Shown: one piece after another, positions 44,701 through 53,643 of the stretch | Layout of the letters: every line of letters begins with the position of its first letter | How positions within the stretch are numbered: position 1 is the stretch's first letter | Assembly: GCF_026625565.1 (NCBI RefSeq) | Contig: NZ_CP112998.1 | Span: 3,598,501 to 3,662,500 of the forward strand | Origin: Dyadobacter pollutisoli | GTDB taxonomy: Bacteria > Bacteroidota > Bacteroidia > Cytophagales > Spirosomataceae | Length of the DNA: 64,000 nucleotides | Direction: 5' to 3' | Notes under the pieces: model-generated | What the model saw: only the letters and a program-made list of their open reading frames with translations | Database searches by the model: none | What the model was told of the DNA's origin: nothing | Translations under genes and position numbers: made by a program

Positions 44701-46290
44701 ATCTCTCCCCCGCCCCACCACGATATTTATTCTATCGAGGATTTGGCACAATTAATATTTGACCTTAAAAATGCCAACCGCCAGGCCCGTATCAGTGTGA
44801 AACTGGTTTCGGAAGCAGGTGTTGGAACGGTTGCTTCGGGTGTTGCCAAAGCCCACGCCGACCACATATTAATATCTGGCTACGACGGAGGTACCGGTGC
44901 ATCACCATTGAGCTCCATTCGCCACGCCGGCTTGCCATGGGAACTCGGACTGGCCGAAACGCACCAGACATTGGTTCGTAACAAATTGCGCGGACGTGTG
45001 ACGGTACAGGCTGACGGTCAGCTGCGTACAGGTCGCGACCTTGCTATTGCAGCAATGCTGGGTGCAGAAGAATGGGGAGTTGCTACTGCCGCATTGGTTG
45101 CAGCAGGCTGTATCATGATGCGTAAATGTCACCTTAATACCTGCCCGGTGGGTGTGGCGACACAGCGCAAGGAGTTGCGTGCACTGTTCTCCGGTAAGCC
45201 TGAACACGTGGTTAACATGTTCACATTCATGGCGGAAGAGCTGCGTGAGATTATGGCCCAGCTTGGTTTCCGTACCGTGAATGAAATGGTAGGACAAGCT
45301 CAGTACCTTGAACTTCGCAATGATATCAAGCATTGGAAATATAAAAATCTGAACTTCGACGCGATCCTCTATAAGGAAAGCGATCTTTCGGTTGCTCAAT
45401 TCAAGCAGGAAGAGCAGGATCATGGTATCGATGCCATCATTGACCTCGAACTGATCAAGGCTGCGAAAGCGTCATTGGACAACCAGGAAGAAATTTACGC
45501 CGAGTTCCCGCTCAACAACCTTAACCGGTCGGTAGGAACGATGCTTTCCAACGAAATTTCTAAAAAATATGGTGGTGTTGGCCTTCCAAAAGGTAATATC
45601 CATTTCAAATTCCGCGGTACTGCCGGTCAGAGCTTTGGTGCATTCAATACCACAGGTGTTCGGCTTGAACTGGAAGGAGATGCCAATGATTATTTCGGAA
45701 AAGGGCTTTGCGGTGCTGAACTGATCGTTTATCCTGACAGAGATTCGAAATTTAAGCCAGAGGAGAACATTATCATCGGTAACGTTGCTTTCTACGGTGC
45801 CACTTCCGGCGACGCGTACATCCGCGGAACTGCGGGCGAACGTTTCTGCGTGCGTAACTCAGGTGCGAAAGTAGTAGTAGAAGGTGTGGGTGACCATGGA
45901 TTGGAATACATGACCGGTGGCCTTGCCGTAATCCTCGGAGAGACTGGCCGTAACTTTGCAGCCGGTATGTCGGGTGGAGTTGCTTACGTGCTGGACAAAG
46001 CTGGCAATTTCGCTGAAAAAGTGAACATGGAAATGGTTTCTCTTGAACCGTTAAATGAGGAAGATCAAGGCATTCTGCGTGAATATCTGGACAAACACTT
46101 CCAATATACAACCAGTAACATTGCCTTCCAGTTGATCCAGAACTGGGAAGAATCCGTGAAGCAATTTGTAAAAGTGTTACCTGCCGATTTCAAAAAAGCA
46201 TTGGACGGTCGCGGTATTACGCTTGCGCAGCAGATTGCGGATAAGAATGTGGTTTACAAAGACATTGTTGTTGACGTAGTTCATCAATAA
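41707..46290 (+). CDS. gltB: Glutamate synthase large subunit
   Basis: The 1527-residue protein has an N-terminal glutamine amidotransferase domain whose catalytic cysteine is at residue 24 (HDACGIGFRAN; the preceding residues are a propeptide). It continues with the central domain, the FMN-binding synthase domain (SGYDGGTGASPLSSIRHAG) and the 3Fe-4S cysteines (KCHLNTCPVGVATQ). The C-terminal beta-helix domain is also present. With the GltD subunit it makes glutamate from glutamine and 2-oxoglutarate, coupled to NAD(P)H oxidation. gltD follows 63 bases later. The length is typical of the family. Confidence 0.97.
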   Translation: MSQMSEPMVENQGLYRPEFEHDACGIGFRANIKGRKSHQIVADAIHMLERMEHRGATGFDPNTGDGAGILIQIPHEFFVEECSKINFQLPPAGEYGVGMIFFPGDETMREECRDILNRKIKRLGLHLLGYRKVPTLNNTLGEGSLSVEPHVEQVFIKRPDDITEDIAFERKLYILRQVSARLIKDTVKGGAKSFYYSSLSCRTISYKGQLTTAQLKYYFPDLENESVVSALAVVHSRFSTNTFPSWELAQPFRYIAHNGEINTVKGNVNWIRAGEKSFYSKFFTKEEMDMILPICDRNQSDSANLDNAIELLHLSGRSLPHVMMMLIPEAWDGNEQMDAERKAFYEYHAAIMEPWDGPASISFTDGKMVGATLDRNGLRPSRYWVLDDDTIIMASEAGVLDVDQSRVVTKGRLQPGRMFVVDMEQGRIIPDEEVKAAVCSGQPYQQWLDENKLHVDQLDHPIRTYRAYDENALLKRQVAFGYTSEDLRMILAPMGQTGAEAIGSMGTDVPLAVLSEQSQHLSTYFKQLFAQVTNPPIDSIRERAIMSLISFVGGTENILTESPKHCRQIALPHPLLSVQEFDKLRFVDKDGFQAKTINTYFRAEEGGKALERALERICRYATDAIDDGFEILILSDRAIDSDHAPIPSLLATATIHHHLIREGLRGKVGLLVEAGDVWETHHVATLIGYGAAGICPYMAFETLSNMNHKGMIEGEFTDEKLHYNYIKAVNKELLKIFSKMGISTLQSYQGAQIFECVGLNKDVVDKYFTGTISRISGMGISEIAREILVRHQIAYHDTVDQKPRLEVGGVYQWKQRGEAHIFNPASVHLLQQSTRNNSYEQFKKFSKLIDDQSHKALTLRGLLRFKKGTPIPIEEVEPVENIFKRFATGAMSFGSISWEAHTTLAIAMNRIGGKSNSGEGGEDELRYNRLPNGDSMNSQIKQVASGRFGVTSHYLSNAGELQIKTAQGAKPGEGGQLPGFKVDDWIGRTRHSTPGVGLISPPPHHDIYSIEDLAQLIFDLKNANRQARISVKLVSEAGVGTVASGVAKAHADHILISGYDGGTGASPLSSIRHAGLPWELGLAETHQTLVRNKLRGRVTVQADGQLRTGRDLAIAAMLGAEEWGVATAALVAAGCIMMRKCHLNTCPVGVATQRKELRALFSGKPEHVVNMFTFMAEELREIMAQLGFRTVNEMVGQAQYLELRNDIKHWKYKNLNFDAILYKESDLSVAQFKQEEQDHGIDAIIDLELIKAAKASLDNQEEIYAEFPLNNLNRSVGTMLSNEISKKYGGVGLPKGNIHFKFRGTAGQSFGAFNTTGVRLELEGDANDYFGKGLCGAELIVYPDRDSKFKPEENIIIGNVAFYGATSGDAYIRGTAGERFCVRNSGAKVVVEGVGDHGLEYMTGGLAVILGETGRNFAAGMSGGVAYVLDKAGNFAEKVNMEMVSLEPLNEEDQGILREYLDKHFQYTTSNIAFQLIQNWEESVKQFVKVLPADFKKALDGRGITLAQQIADKNVVYKDIVVDVVHQ

Positions 46291-46353
46291 TAGTTTCACG
46301 CATTCAAAACGGATTTTTTAAAAATTGAATAACGATTAAATAAGAAATACAGA

Positions 46354-47862
46354 ATGGGAAAACCAACCGGATTTTTAGAGTTTGAAAGGGAGTTGCCAAA
46401 GAAAAGAAGTGTTGATGAACGTCTTCATGACTACCGTGAAATTGAAACCGCACCGACCGACTCTAATTCCAAACAGCAGGCAGCCCGATGCATGGACTGC
46501 GGAATTCCTTTTTGCCACAATGGTTGCCCGCTGGGAAACATTATACCTGAGTTTAACGACGCAGTATATGATGAAAACTGGGCATTGGCTTACGAGATTT
46601 TGTCCTCAACCAACAATTTCCCTGAGTTCACCGGCCGTATCTGCCCTGCTCCCTGCGAGGCTTCATGCGTGCTGGGGATCAACAAGCCGGCCGTTGCCAT
46701 TGAATACATTGAAAAAGCGATCATTGAAAAGGCTTTTGAACTGAATCTTGTTAAGGCCAAAATTCCAAAAACCCGCACAGGCAAAAAAGTAGCCGTGGTA
46801 GGTTCAGGACCAGCAGGACTGGCAGCTTCTAATCAGCTGAATCAGGCTGGACATACTGTTGTTTTGCTAGAAAGAGCTGACAAAATAGGTGGTTTGGTTC
46901 GCTACGGAATTCCTGATTTCAAATTGGAAAAAGGCGTTATTGACCGCAGATTGGCAGTCATGCAGGAAGAAGGAATTGAATTCCGTACCAACGTGAATGT
47001 AGGTGTGGATATCAAGGCCGACGAACTTTTGAATGAGTTTGACGCTGTGGTTCTGACCATGGGATCGACCGTTCCGAGAGATGTAAAAATCCAGGGGCGT
47101 CATTTGAAAGGTGTTCACTTCGCTATGGAGTTCCTGAGCCAGCAAAATAAGCGTGTAGCCGGAATCAATCCTGAGTTTGACCATCGCGGAGCTCCTTACG
47201 TGAACGGCCAGATCATTGCCAAAGACAAACACGTAGTAGTGATTGGTGGTGGTGATACCGGTTCTGACTGCGTTGGAACATCAGGACGTCACGGTGCAGC
47301 ATCTGTCACGCAGATAGAGCTGATGCCAATTCCTCCAAAAGACCGCGACAGCAGCACCCCATGGCCAAACTGGCCGATGATGCTTCGTACCTCTACTTCT
47401 CACGAAGAGGGCTGTGACAGACATTGGTCTATCAATACCAAGGAGTTTGTAGGCGACGAGAATGGTCATTTGAAAGAACTGAAAATAGTAGATCTGGACT
47501 GGCAGAAAGACCCTGAAACGGGCCGCATGCAGATGAAAGAGGTAGAAGGCAGCGAGAGAAACATTCCTTGCCAACTGGCTTTTCTGGCAGCAGGTTTCCT
47601 TCACCCGCAACAGGAAGGATTGTTAAATGACCTTGAACTGGAATTTGACGAGCGTGGTAACATTAAAACCAATGGTTACCAGTCTACCAGCAATGAGAAA
47701 ATATTTGCCGCCGGTGACTGCCGTCGCGGACAATCTCTGGTTGTTTGGGCGATCAGTGAAGGACGCGAAGCCGCACGCTCGGTGGACGAGTTCCTGATGG
47801 GCCGCTCATTCCTGGAAGCAAAGGCTGTTTCGATGTTTAACCCGGCATTTGCGCATGCATAA
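46354..47862 (+). CDS. gltD: Glutamate synthase small subunit
   Basis: The 502-residue protein has the N-terminal cysteine clusters for 4Fe-4S centres (CMDCGIPFCHNGCPLG, about 48-63, and CPAPCEASCVLGI), an FAD site (VAVVGSGPAGLAASNQL) and an NAD(P)H site (VVVIGGGDTGSDCVGT). It passes electrons from NAD(P)H to the large subunit. It is probably cotranscribed with gltB. A terminator follows 46 bases after its stop. Confidence 0.96.
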   Translation: MGKPTGFLEFERELPKKRSVDERLHDYREIETAPTDSNSKQQAARCMDCGIPFCHNGCPLGNIIPEFNDAVYDENWALAYEILSSTNNFPEFTGRICPAPCEASCVLGINKPAVAIEYIEKAIIEKAFELNLVKAKIPKTRTGKKVAVVGSGPAGLAASNQLNQAGHTVVLLERADKIGGLVRYGIPDFKLEKGVIDRRLAVMQEEGIEFRTNVNVGVDIKADELLNEFDAVVLTMGSTVPRDVKIQGRHLKGVHFAMEFLSQQNKRVAGINPEFDHRGAPYVNGQIIAKDKHVVVIGGGDTGSDCVGTSGRHGAASVTQIELMPIPPKDRDSSTPWPNWPMMLRTSTSHEEGCDRHWSINTKEFVGDENGHLKELKIVDLDWQKDPETGRMQMKEVEGSERNIPCQLAFLAAGFLHPQQEGLLNDLELEFDERGNIKTNGYQSTSNEKIFAAGDCRRGQSLVVWAISEGREAARSVDEFLMGRSFLEAKAVSMFNPAFAHA

Positions 47863-47907
47863 AATATACGTCAGGTTCTAAGCCAGCCTCTATATATTGT
47901 TATTGAT

Positions 47908-47940
47908 AAGAAAGCTGCTCTCAATGGGCAGCTTCTTATT
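47908..47940 (+). terminator. Terminator of gltBD
   Basis: AAGAAAGCTGC pairs with GCAGCTTCTT with one bulge, 46 bases past the gltD stop. Few T residues follow, so strength is uncertain. Confidence 0.6.
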
Positions 47941-47993
47941 TTATATCCCTTTATATTTGGCAAAGTTTATGGTCATCACCAGACTCTCAGTTA

Positions 47994-48617
47994 ATGTTTT
48001 TACATCATTCTCCGTTTTGGCTCAAAGCATTTTTCCCAGGTTTTACCTGGCACGTGACTACTAAGGAAAAAACAATTTTCCTGACATTTGACGATGGCCC
48101 TATTCCTGATATAACCGAATCGGTACTGGATACGCTGGGCCAGTTCAATGCAAAAGCTACCTTTTTTTGTATTGGTGACAATGTCCGCAAACATCCCGAT
48201 ATTTTCCAGAAGCTATTGGACAATGGCCATTCTGTTGGTAATCACACATTTAACCACATGAATGGATGGAAAACTGAGGATGACGTCTACTTTGGTAACA
48301 TTGCGAAATGCGACGAGCAGCTGAATCTTGACACTGTTTTATTCCGGCCACCATACGGGCGGATCAAAAAAAGCCAGTCGAAAGTGGTACTGCGAGAAAG
48401 GAAGATCATTATGTGGGACGTACTGAGCGGCGATTTTTCTCAAAATCTGACACGCGAGGTTTGTCTGAAAAAATCCATTCATCATGCGCGCCCGGGTTCG
48501 ATCGTGTTGTTTCACGACAGTATCAAGGCTTCTAAAAATATGCTGTTTGCGCTTCCCCGATTTCTCGAACATTTCGCTGGACAAGGCTACCGGTTCGAAT
48601 CGCTGTCCATGCAATAA
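47994..48617 (+). CDS. Polysaccharide deacetylase
   Basis: The 207-residue protein has the NodB motifs: TFDDGP (D33, D34), GHSVGNHTFNH (H84, H88 as metal ligands), RPPYGR and a late histidine motif FHDS. It probably removes acetyl groups from N-acetylglucosamine polymers or peptidoglycan. It has no clear signal peptide; the first 20 residues are weakly hydrophobic. The next gene is a glycosyltransferase 15 bases away, so both may act on an extracellular polysaccharide. Confidence 0.88.
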   Translation: MFLHHSPFWLKAFFPGFTWHVTTKEKTIFLTFDDGPIPDITESVLDTLGQFNAKATFFCIGDNVRKHPDIFQKLLDNGHSVGNHTFNHMNGWKTEDDVYFGNIAKCDEQLNLDTVLFRPPYGRIKKSQSKVVLRERKIIMWDVLSGDFSQNLTREVCLKKSIHHARPGSIVLFHDSIKASKNMLFALPRFLEHFAGQGYRFESLSMQ

Positions 48618-48632
48618 TCATTTACTAATTCA

Positions 48633-49634
48633 ATGCCGGAAAAAGACAACATCATTCAAATCAGCATTCTTCTTGCCGCACGCAACGAAGAACATAATAT
48701 TGAAAGGTGCCTCAGGTCATTGGATGCATTGAATTTCCCCAAAGAAAGCATTGAAATTATAATCGGCGACGACGACTCCGACGATCATACAGCGGACATT
48801 ATATTAGATTATATTCAGCGAAAACAACAGTTTAAGTACGTCAAAATCACAGAACAACTTGCCGGATTAAAAGGAAAAGCCAATGTGCTCGCACAGCTGG
48901 CACATCATGCGACCGGCAAATACTTTTTTTTTGTTGACGCCGATATAGCAGTTCCCACCACCTGGCTGACCCATATGTTGTTACATTTTGGCCAAAATAC
49001 AGGCGTAGTCGTGGGGCTTACCAGAATGAAAAAGAGCCACTTACTTGCTGATTTTCTATCTATGGAGTGGCTTTATGCATTGAGTGTGACCCGGCTAGCA
49101 TCATTCTTTCAAGTGCCGATTACCGGCATGGGGAATAACATGGCCGTGACCCGGGAAGCATATTTTGCTATTGGCGGCTACGAAAAAATTGGCTTTTCAA
49201 TCGTGGAAGACTACACCTTGTTCATGTCCATCGTGCGGAAAGGGTACCGCTTCGCGCAAGCCTATAATCCGCAAATATTGAACATTTCGGAACCTGTCAA
49301 CACATTTGCGGAGTTATTAAAACAGCGAAAAAGGTGGATGCAAGGAGTTATGCAGTCTTTTTGGGTTACCAAATGGAGCCTCATCATTTCTTCACAGCTA
49401 GTACCCTTCTTGTTGATACTAGCATACTGGTACCCGGCCATTTCGCTTCTGATGATTGGTTTACATTACGCGCTGACAACAGTTACCGCATTGATTGCAA
49501 TTACTATTTTAAAACAAAAAGACCTCTGGAAAGCCGCGATATTGTTCTGGTTTTATGTGACCGGCATGGGAGGTATCATGCTGATCAACTACATTCTGCC
49601 AGGACAAATGGAATGGAAAGGGAGAAAATATTAA
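48633..49634 (+). CDS. Family 2 glycosyltransferase, membrane-bound
   Basis: The 333-residue protein has the GT2 fold: SILLAARNEEHNIERCLRSL, two DxD-type acidic motifs (GDDDSDD and FFVDADIAV) and the processive-type motif QRKRWMQG (about 230-237). About three C-terminal membrane helices follow (near 250-330). It transfers a sugar at the inner membrane. It lies 15 bases after the deacetylase and four bases before the next gene. Confidence 0.88.
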   Translation: MPEKDNIIQISILLAARNEEHNIERCLRSLDALNFPKESIEIIIGDDDSDDHTADIILDYIQRKQQFKYVKITEQLAGLKGKANVLAQLAHHATGKYFFFVDADIAVPTTWLTHMLLHFGQNTGVVVGLTRMKKSHLLADFLSMEWLYALSVTRLASFFQVPITGMGNNMAVTREAYFAIGGYEKIGFSIVEDYTLFMSIVRKGYRFAQAYNPQILNISEPVNTFAELLKQRKRWMQGVMQSFWVTKWSLIISSQLVPFLLILAYWYPAISLLMIGLHYALTTVTALIAITILKQKDLWKAAILFWFYVTGMGGIMLINYILPGQMEWKGRKY

Positions 49635-49638
49635 AACA

Positions 49639-50409
49639 ATGATTGAAACTCACGCACATATATATAGCGACGACTACGCGGACGACCGTACCCAAATGCT
49701 CGACCGTGCCTGGGAGGCCGGAATAGAGCAAATATGGATGCCAAACTGTGATCACACCACCATTGAAGGTATGATGGCGCTGGCAGCGGAATATCCTGGT
49801 AAATGCCTACCGATGATCGGACTTCATCCAACTTATGTCAAGGCAGATTTTGAGAAGGAGTTAATGATCGTGGAAGAGTGGCTGGACAAGTACAAATTTA
49901 TCGCAGTCGGAGAGATCGGGATGGACCTTTTCTGGGACGTAACTTTTCGGGAGCAACAGGAAAAGGCATTTTTATATCAATGTAAACTAGCCAGAAAACA
50001 CGGTCTGTGGATCGACATTCACAGCAGGAGCGCTTTTTGGGAGACGGTAAAATTAATCGAAGAATTTGCAGATCCGGCTCTGAAAGGTATTTTTCATTGC
50101 TTTACAGGGACATTAGAAGAAGCGCAAAAGGCGATTGAACTGGGCTTCAAACTGGGCATCGGCGGCGTGGCCACATTCAAAAACGGAGGTCTGGACAAAG
50201 TCATTCCTTACATTGACATTGAAGACATTGTACTGGAAACCGACGCGCCATACCTGGCTCCCGTCCCCTACCGCGGCAAAAGAAACGAAGTCGCTTACAT
50301 TGATATCGTTGCGCAGCGTGTGGCCGATCTGCTGCATTTAACCAAAGCCGAAGTAATCGCCGCCACGAGCCAAAATGCCAAAAACATGCTTAATATTTCA
50401 TTGATATGA
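49639..50409 (+). CDS. TatD-family metal-dependent hydrolase
   Basis: The 256-residue protein has the TatD motifs: ETHAHIYS (metal-binding HxH at residues 4-6), VGEIGMDLFWD, FHCFTGTLEEA and LETDAPYLAPVPYRGKRNE. The family acts as DNases or repair nucleases and the sequence does not decide a special substrate. The 3' end overlaps the asparaginase gene by four bases. Confidence 0.9.
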   Translation: MIETHAHIYSDDYADDRTQMLDRAWEAGIEQIWMPNCDHTTIEGMMALAAEYPGKCLPMIGLHPTYVKADFEKELMIVEEWLDKYKFIAVGEIGMDLFWDVTFREQQEKAFLYQCKLARKHGLWIDIHSRSAFWETVKLIEEFADPALKGIFHCFTGTLEEAQKAIELGFKLGIGGVATFKNGGLDKVIPYIDIEDIVLETDAPYLAPVPYRGKRNEVAYIDIVAQRVADLLHLTKAEVIAATSQNAKNMLNISLI

Positions 50410-51479
50410 CCTATAATAAGATTCATATTAACCCGATTTCGCCAGAGCCTACCACCGGTTCCGTGCTGGTTATTTACACCGGAGGCACATTGGGAATGGT
50501 ATATGAAAGAAAAGGAAATCAGCTGGTACCTTTCGATTTTCAGCAGATCATCGAAAAAGTGCCGGAAATAGGCCGGCTTGACTTCGACATTACATTTCTT
50601 TCGCTGTCCGAGCCAATCGATTCTTCCAATATGAACCCGGAAATCTGGCTCGAACTGGCAGGTATCATTGAGACACATTATGATCAATACGACAGTTTCG
50701 TGATTCTGCACGGCACCGATACAATGGCCTATACGGCATCCGCACTGAGTTATTTACTGGAAAACCTCAATAAGCCAGTAATTCTCACGGGCGCGCAGCT
50801 ACCAATAGGCGTGGCGCGTTCGGATGCGCGTGAGAATGTAATTACCGCGCTCGAACTTGCAGCAGCGAAAAATGAGGCGGGTCATCCGATCATTACCGAG
50901 GTCTGTATTTATTTCAATTCCTTTCTGTTACGCGGCAACCGCTCGAAAAAGAAAGAGAGTTCCGATTTCAATGCATTCCATTCAGAAAACTACCCGCCGC
51001 TTGCAACCGCCGGCGTAAGAATCGAGTATAATCTGCCATACATTAAGCCATTTCAGGAGGCTCAAAATTTGAAAGTTCATAAGGCTTTTGACAATCAGGT
51101 GGCCTTTATCAAAATGTTCCCGGGCATCAGTCAGCAGGTAGTGGAGTCGATCCTTAATATTAGTGGCTTAAAGGGTGTGGTACTCGAAACTTATGGCGCA
51201 GGCAATGCTACCACCGAAACATGGTTCCTGAACGCCATCAGCAGCGCCATTGAAAAGGATATTATCATTTACAATGTCTCCCAATGCGACGGAGGGCGCG
51301 TGTCGCAAGGCCAGTACCAGACCAGCAAGTTCCTGAAACAAGTGGGTGTGGTTAGTGGCTCAGACATTACGGCCGAAGCAGCGATTACCAAAATGATGTA
51401 CATATTTGGCAAAGAGAGCGATCCTCAAAAATGCATTGAAATGCTTGCACGCCCAATTCGCGGGGAAATGAGTGTATAA
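50406..51479 (+). CDS. ansA: Type I (cytoplasmic) L-asparaginase
   Basis: The 357-residue protein has the asparaginase motifs VLVIYTGGTLGM (about 20-31, catalytic threonine in TGGT) and LHGTDTMAYTASALSYLL (about 100-117). No signal peptide is seen, which fits the type I enzyme. It hydrolyses asparagine to aspartate and ammonia. It overlaps tatD by four bases. Confidence 0.92.
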   Translation: MTYNKIHINPISPEPTTGSVLVIYTGGTLGMVYERKGNQLVPFDFQQIIEKVPEIGRLDFDITFLSLSEPIDSSNMNPEIWLELAGIIETHYDQYDSFVILHGTDTMAYTASALSYLLENLNKPVILTGAQLPIGVARSDARENVITALELAAAKNEAGHPIITEVCIYFNSFLLRGNRSKKKESSDFNAFHSENYPPLATAGVRIEYNLPYIKPFQEAQNLKVHKAFDNQVAFIKMFPGISQQVVESILNISGLKGVVLETYGAGNATTETWFLNAISSAIEKDIIIYNVSQCDGGRVSQGQYQTSKFLKQVGVVSGSDITAEAAITKMMYIFGKESDPQKCIEMLARPIRGEMSV

Positions 51480-51572
51480 ATGCATTTGACGATCAAATTT
51501 TCGGCCTACTACTTCAATTTGATTTGTATTTAAGGTTAAAAAAACTATCTTTGCACCCCATAACCACAAAAT

Positions 51573-51659
51573 AGAGAGGTGCCCGAGTGGTTGAAGGGGC
51601 TACCCTGGAAAGGTAGTATATGGGTAACTGTATCGTGAGTTCGAATCTCATCCTCTCTG
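51573..51659 (+). tRNA. tRNA-Ser (anticodon GGA)
   Basis: The acceptor AGAGAGG/CCTCTCT, anticodon arm CTACC-CTGGAAA-GGTAG (anticodon GGA), a long variable arm and T arm GTGAG-TTCGAAT-CTCAT are all seen; discriminator G. CCA is not encoded. A terminator follows. Confidence 0.96.
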
Positions 51660-51683
51660 CGAGTAACAATAACAAAAAGCATC

Positions 51684-51719
51684 AAAAGCCTGTAAATCAA
51701 ACATTTACAGGCTTTTTTG
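51684..51719 (+). terminator. Terminator of tRNA-Ser
   Basis: A 14-bp stem (AAAAGCCTGTAAAT with ATTTACAGGCTTTT) with a five-base loop and following T residues lies about 25 bases after the tRNA. Confidence 0.8.
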
Positions 51720-51815
51720 TTTTTCAAATCTTACCAAACCTTGCAAATATTCGCAATATTAAGGTGAGCATTGGGTGAACTATCAGCTACGAGGATGCTG
51801 AGAAACCTTTAAAAT

Positions 51816-51854
51816 AAAAAATGGCCCTCCGACCACGTCGAAGAGCCATTTTTT
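51816..51854 (-). terminator. Terminator of the carboxylesterase gene
   Basis: AAAAAATGGC (51816-51825) and GCCATTTTTT (51845-51854) form a stem followed on the minus strand by T residues, 11 bases past the carboxylesterase stop. Confidence 0.75.
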
Positions 51855-51865
51855 GCGGATTTTTA

Positions 51866-53509
51866 TCAATCCTTCGTAGCCATAGCATCCATCAGAACGT
51901 ATCGCCCTTTGTGCTTTTCAGTCTCGAGGTGGCTATTAACATCCAGGTACATGTAGTTCGCATCACCGTCGCCTTTCACAGGTAGCCATTCGGGTAAACC
52001 TTTGCCATTAGGGTTTGCTGTTTTCACAAAATTGGCAAAATACGCCTGCATTGTCGCTGACACTTTATAGTCTTCAGGTGTCCAGGCATACACTTTATTC
52101 AGCGAGAGGTTACCCATCGCGTACTCAATTTCAGCCGAATGCACTGCTCCTTTGGGCAATGGGGCTTTCGCAACAGGCTCTGTAGTTTTGGAAACCCCAC
52201 CGGCAAGGTTCGCAGACACATTTCCCATTTCAGCATTCATTGCGGGGCGTGGACGACCGTACAAGTAGCGGCAAACGGGCTTTCCACCACCGGTTTTACT
52301 TTGAATGTCAATCCATTTCCAAGTGCCGAAACCAATGAAGCGGTCGCCCGCCAGGTCAGTTGCGACTTGCTCAACCTCTGCATCAGAGGCAGCTGAATAT
52401 TCTTTTAGTACTTTATCCGCCTCTGCTCCGTACAGCTTCTGAACTGCCTTTGTATAATTATCAAGCGTCGGCGTTTCCTTGCCCAAAATCATCCGGTAAT
52501 TCATTTCCTCAGAATTCCATCCAGCCAACAACGGTACCTGTGATTGCTTCCCTGCCTTGAATATTTTCAAAGGCGCCTCAGGAAAGAAATAGCCATCAAT
52601 CGCCGAAAGAAACCTGGAAACACCGGCGCTAGCCGTCGCTTTTAGTAACTCCTCAGCAGATAGCGCACGCATTTCCGCCAATGTTTTTTTGCCTACCTGC
52701 TCATTGAATTTGGCACCGGCCTGCTCAGCTTGCGCCAGGGGGACAGGAGGAAGTGTGCCCAAAACGGACCCGCTTTCACCAATAGCAGCAGAGAACAAAT
52801 CCTTCGAAAGCGGCGAAGCCATCAATGCACTCACTGAGAGCGATCCTGCGGACTCTCCTGCAATGGTAACCCTCTCAGGATCACCTCCGAAGGCTGCAAT
52901 ATTTTGCTTTACCCAGGCAAGTGCCGCCGCCTGATCCAGATATCCATAGTTACCCGAAGCGTGGTGCGGAGATTCTTTCGTAAGGTCCTCTGAGGCATAA
53001 AAACCGAACACGCCAAGACGATAGTTCACCGTCAGGCTCACGATACCTTTTGTAGCCATACTTTCGCCATCATAGCGTCCCTCAGAACCGTCTCCGGCCA
53101 CAAAACCCCCTCCATAAAAATAGACAAGTACCGGGAGTTTCTCGCTGGCGGACTTTGCGGGCGTCCACACATTCAGGTACAGACAATCTTCACTCATGCC
53201 GTCGGAACGAAAACCCATGTCCCCAAAAACAGGATTTTGCATCGCGCGAGGCCCAAACTTATCGGCTTTCCGAACACCATTCCAGCTTTTGACCGGTTGT
53301 GGCTCGCGCCATCGAAACGCGCCAACCGGAGGAGCGGCAAAGGGAATTCCCTTATAAGTCCTGACCCCTGACGTTTCGACAACACCTTCGACAATTCCGT
53401 TCGCGGTTTTTGCCTGGGGAGCCAAATTTGCTTTTTCAGACTGCGCCGTAGCAACATACATCATCTGCAGCGCCAGCAGCATGGTAATAAAGATTGTTTT
53501 CATTTTCAA
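51866..53509 (-). CDS. Secreted type B carboxylesterase
   Basis: The 547-residue protein has a signal peptide (about 1-21) and a carboxylesterase fold: the oxyanion hole in VYFYGGGFVAGDG (about 125-138), the nucleophile serine in TIAGESAGSLSVS (near 210-222) and a late histidine in KGAVHSAEIEYAMG. It hydrolyses esters; the substrate is unknown. It is divergent from the NrtR-like gene, with an operator-like palindrome in the shared region. Confidence 0.88.
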   Translation of the reverse strand: MKMKTIFITMLLALQMMYVATAQSEKANLAPQAKTANGIVEGVVETSGVRTYKGIPFAAPPVGAFRWREPQPVKSWNGVRKADKFGPRAMQNPVFGDMGFRSDGMSEDCLYLNVWTPAKSASEKLPVLVYFYGGGFVAGDGSEGRYDGESMATKGIVSLTVNYRLGVFGFYASEDLTKESPHHASGNYGYLDQAAALAWVKQNIAAFGGDPERVTIAGESAGSLSVSALMASPLSKDLFSAAIGESGSVLGTLPPVPLAQAEQAGAKFNEQVGKKTLAEMRALSAEELLKATASAGVSRFLSAIDGYFFPEAPLKIFKAGKQSQVPLLAGWNSEEMNYRMILGKETPTLDNYTKAVQKLYGAEADKVLKEYSAASDAEVEQVATDLAGDRFIGFGTWKWIDIQSKTGGGKPVCRYLYGRPRPAMNAEMGNVSANLAGGVSKTTEPVAKAPLPKGAVHSAEIEYAMGNLSLNKVYAWTPEDYKVSATMQAYFANFVKTANPNGKGLPEWLPVKGDGDANYMYLDVNSHLETEKHKGRYVLMDAMATKD

Positions 53510-53538
53510 TTAATATATAAGTACATAATAGCAGGAAA

Positions 53539-53605
53539 GACAATCTGATGGATAAATTCTATATTGTCTCATTGTGGGACAATAATAAAAAATTATTTTG
53601 ACAAT
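53539..53605. promoter_or_regulatory. Operator-like palindrome between carboxylesterase and NrtR-like genes
   Basis: TATTGTC (53562-53568) and GACAATA (53578-53584) form a perfect 7-bp inverted repeat. Single GACAAT half-sites lie at 53539-53544 and 53600-53605. On the plus strand TTG (53572-53574) and TATTTTG (53594-53600) form a likely promoter with a 19-base spacer that the palindrome overlaps, so repression of the NrtR-like gene is plausible. Confidence 0.65.
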
Positions 53606-53643
53606 CTTTCTTTTTTCTAACTTGGGCATTAAATTTTAATATA

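Noticed and set aside
42439..46111. Long minus-strand frames inside gltB
   Set aside because: They are shadows of the large glutamate synthase gene with biased codon use and no domains.
51545..51727. Open frame on the minus strand over tRNA-Ser
   Set aside because: It is the antisense reading of the tRNA-Ser gene.
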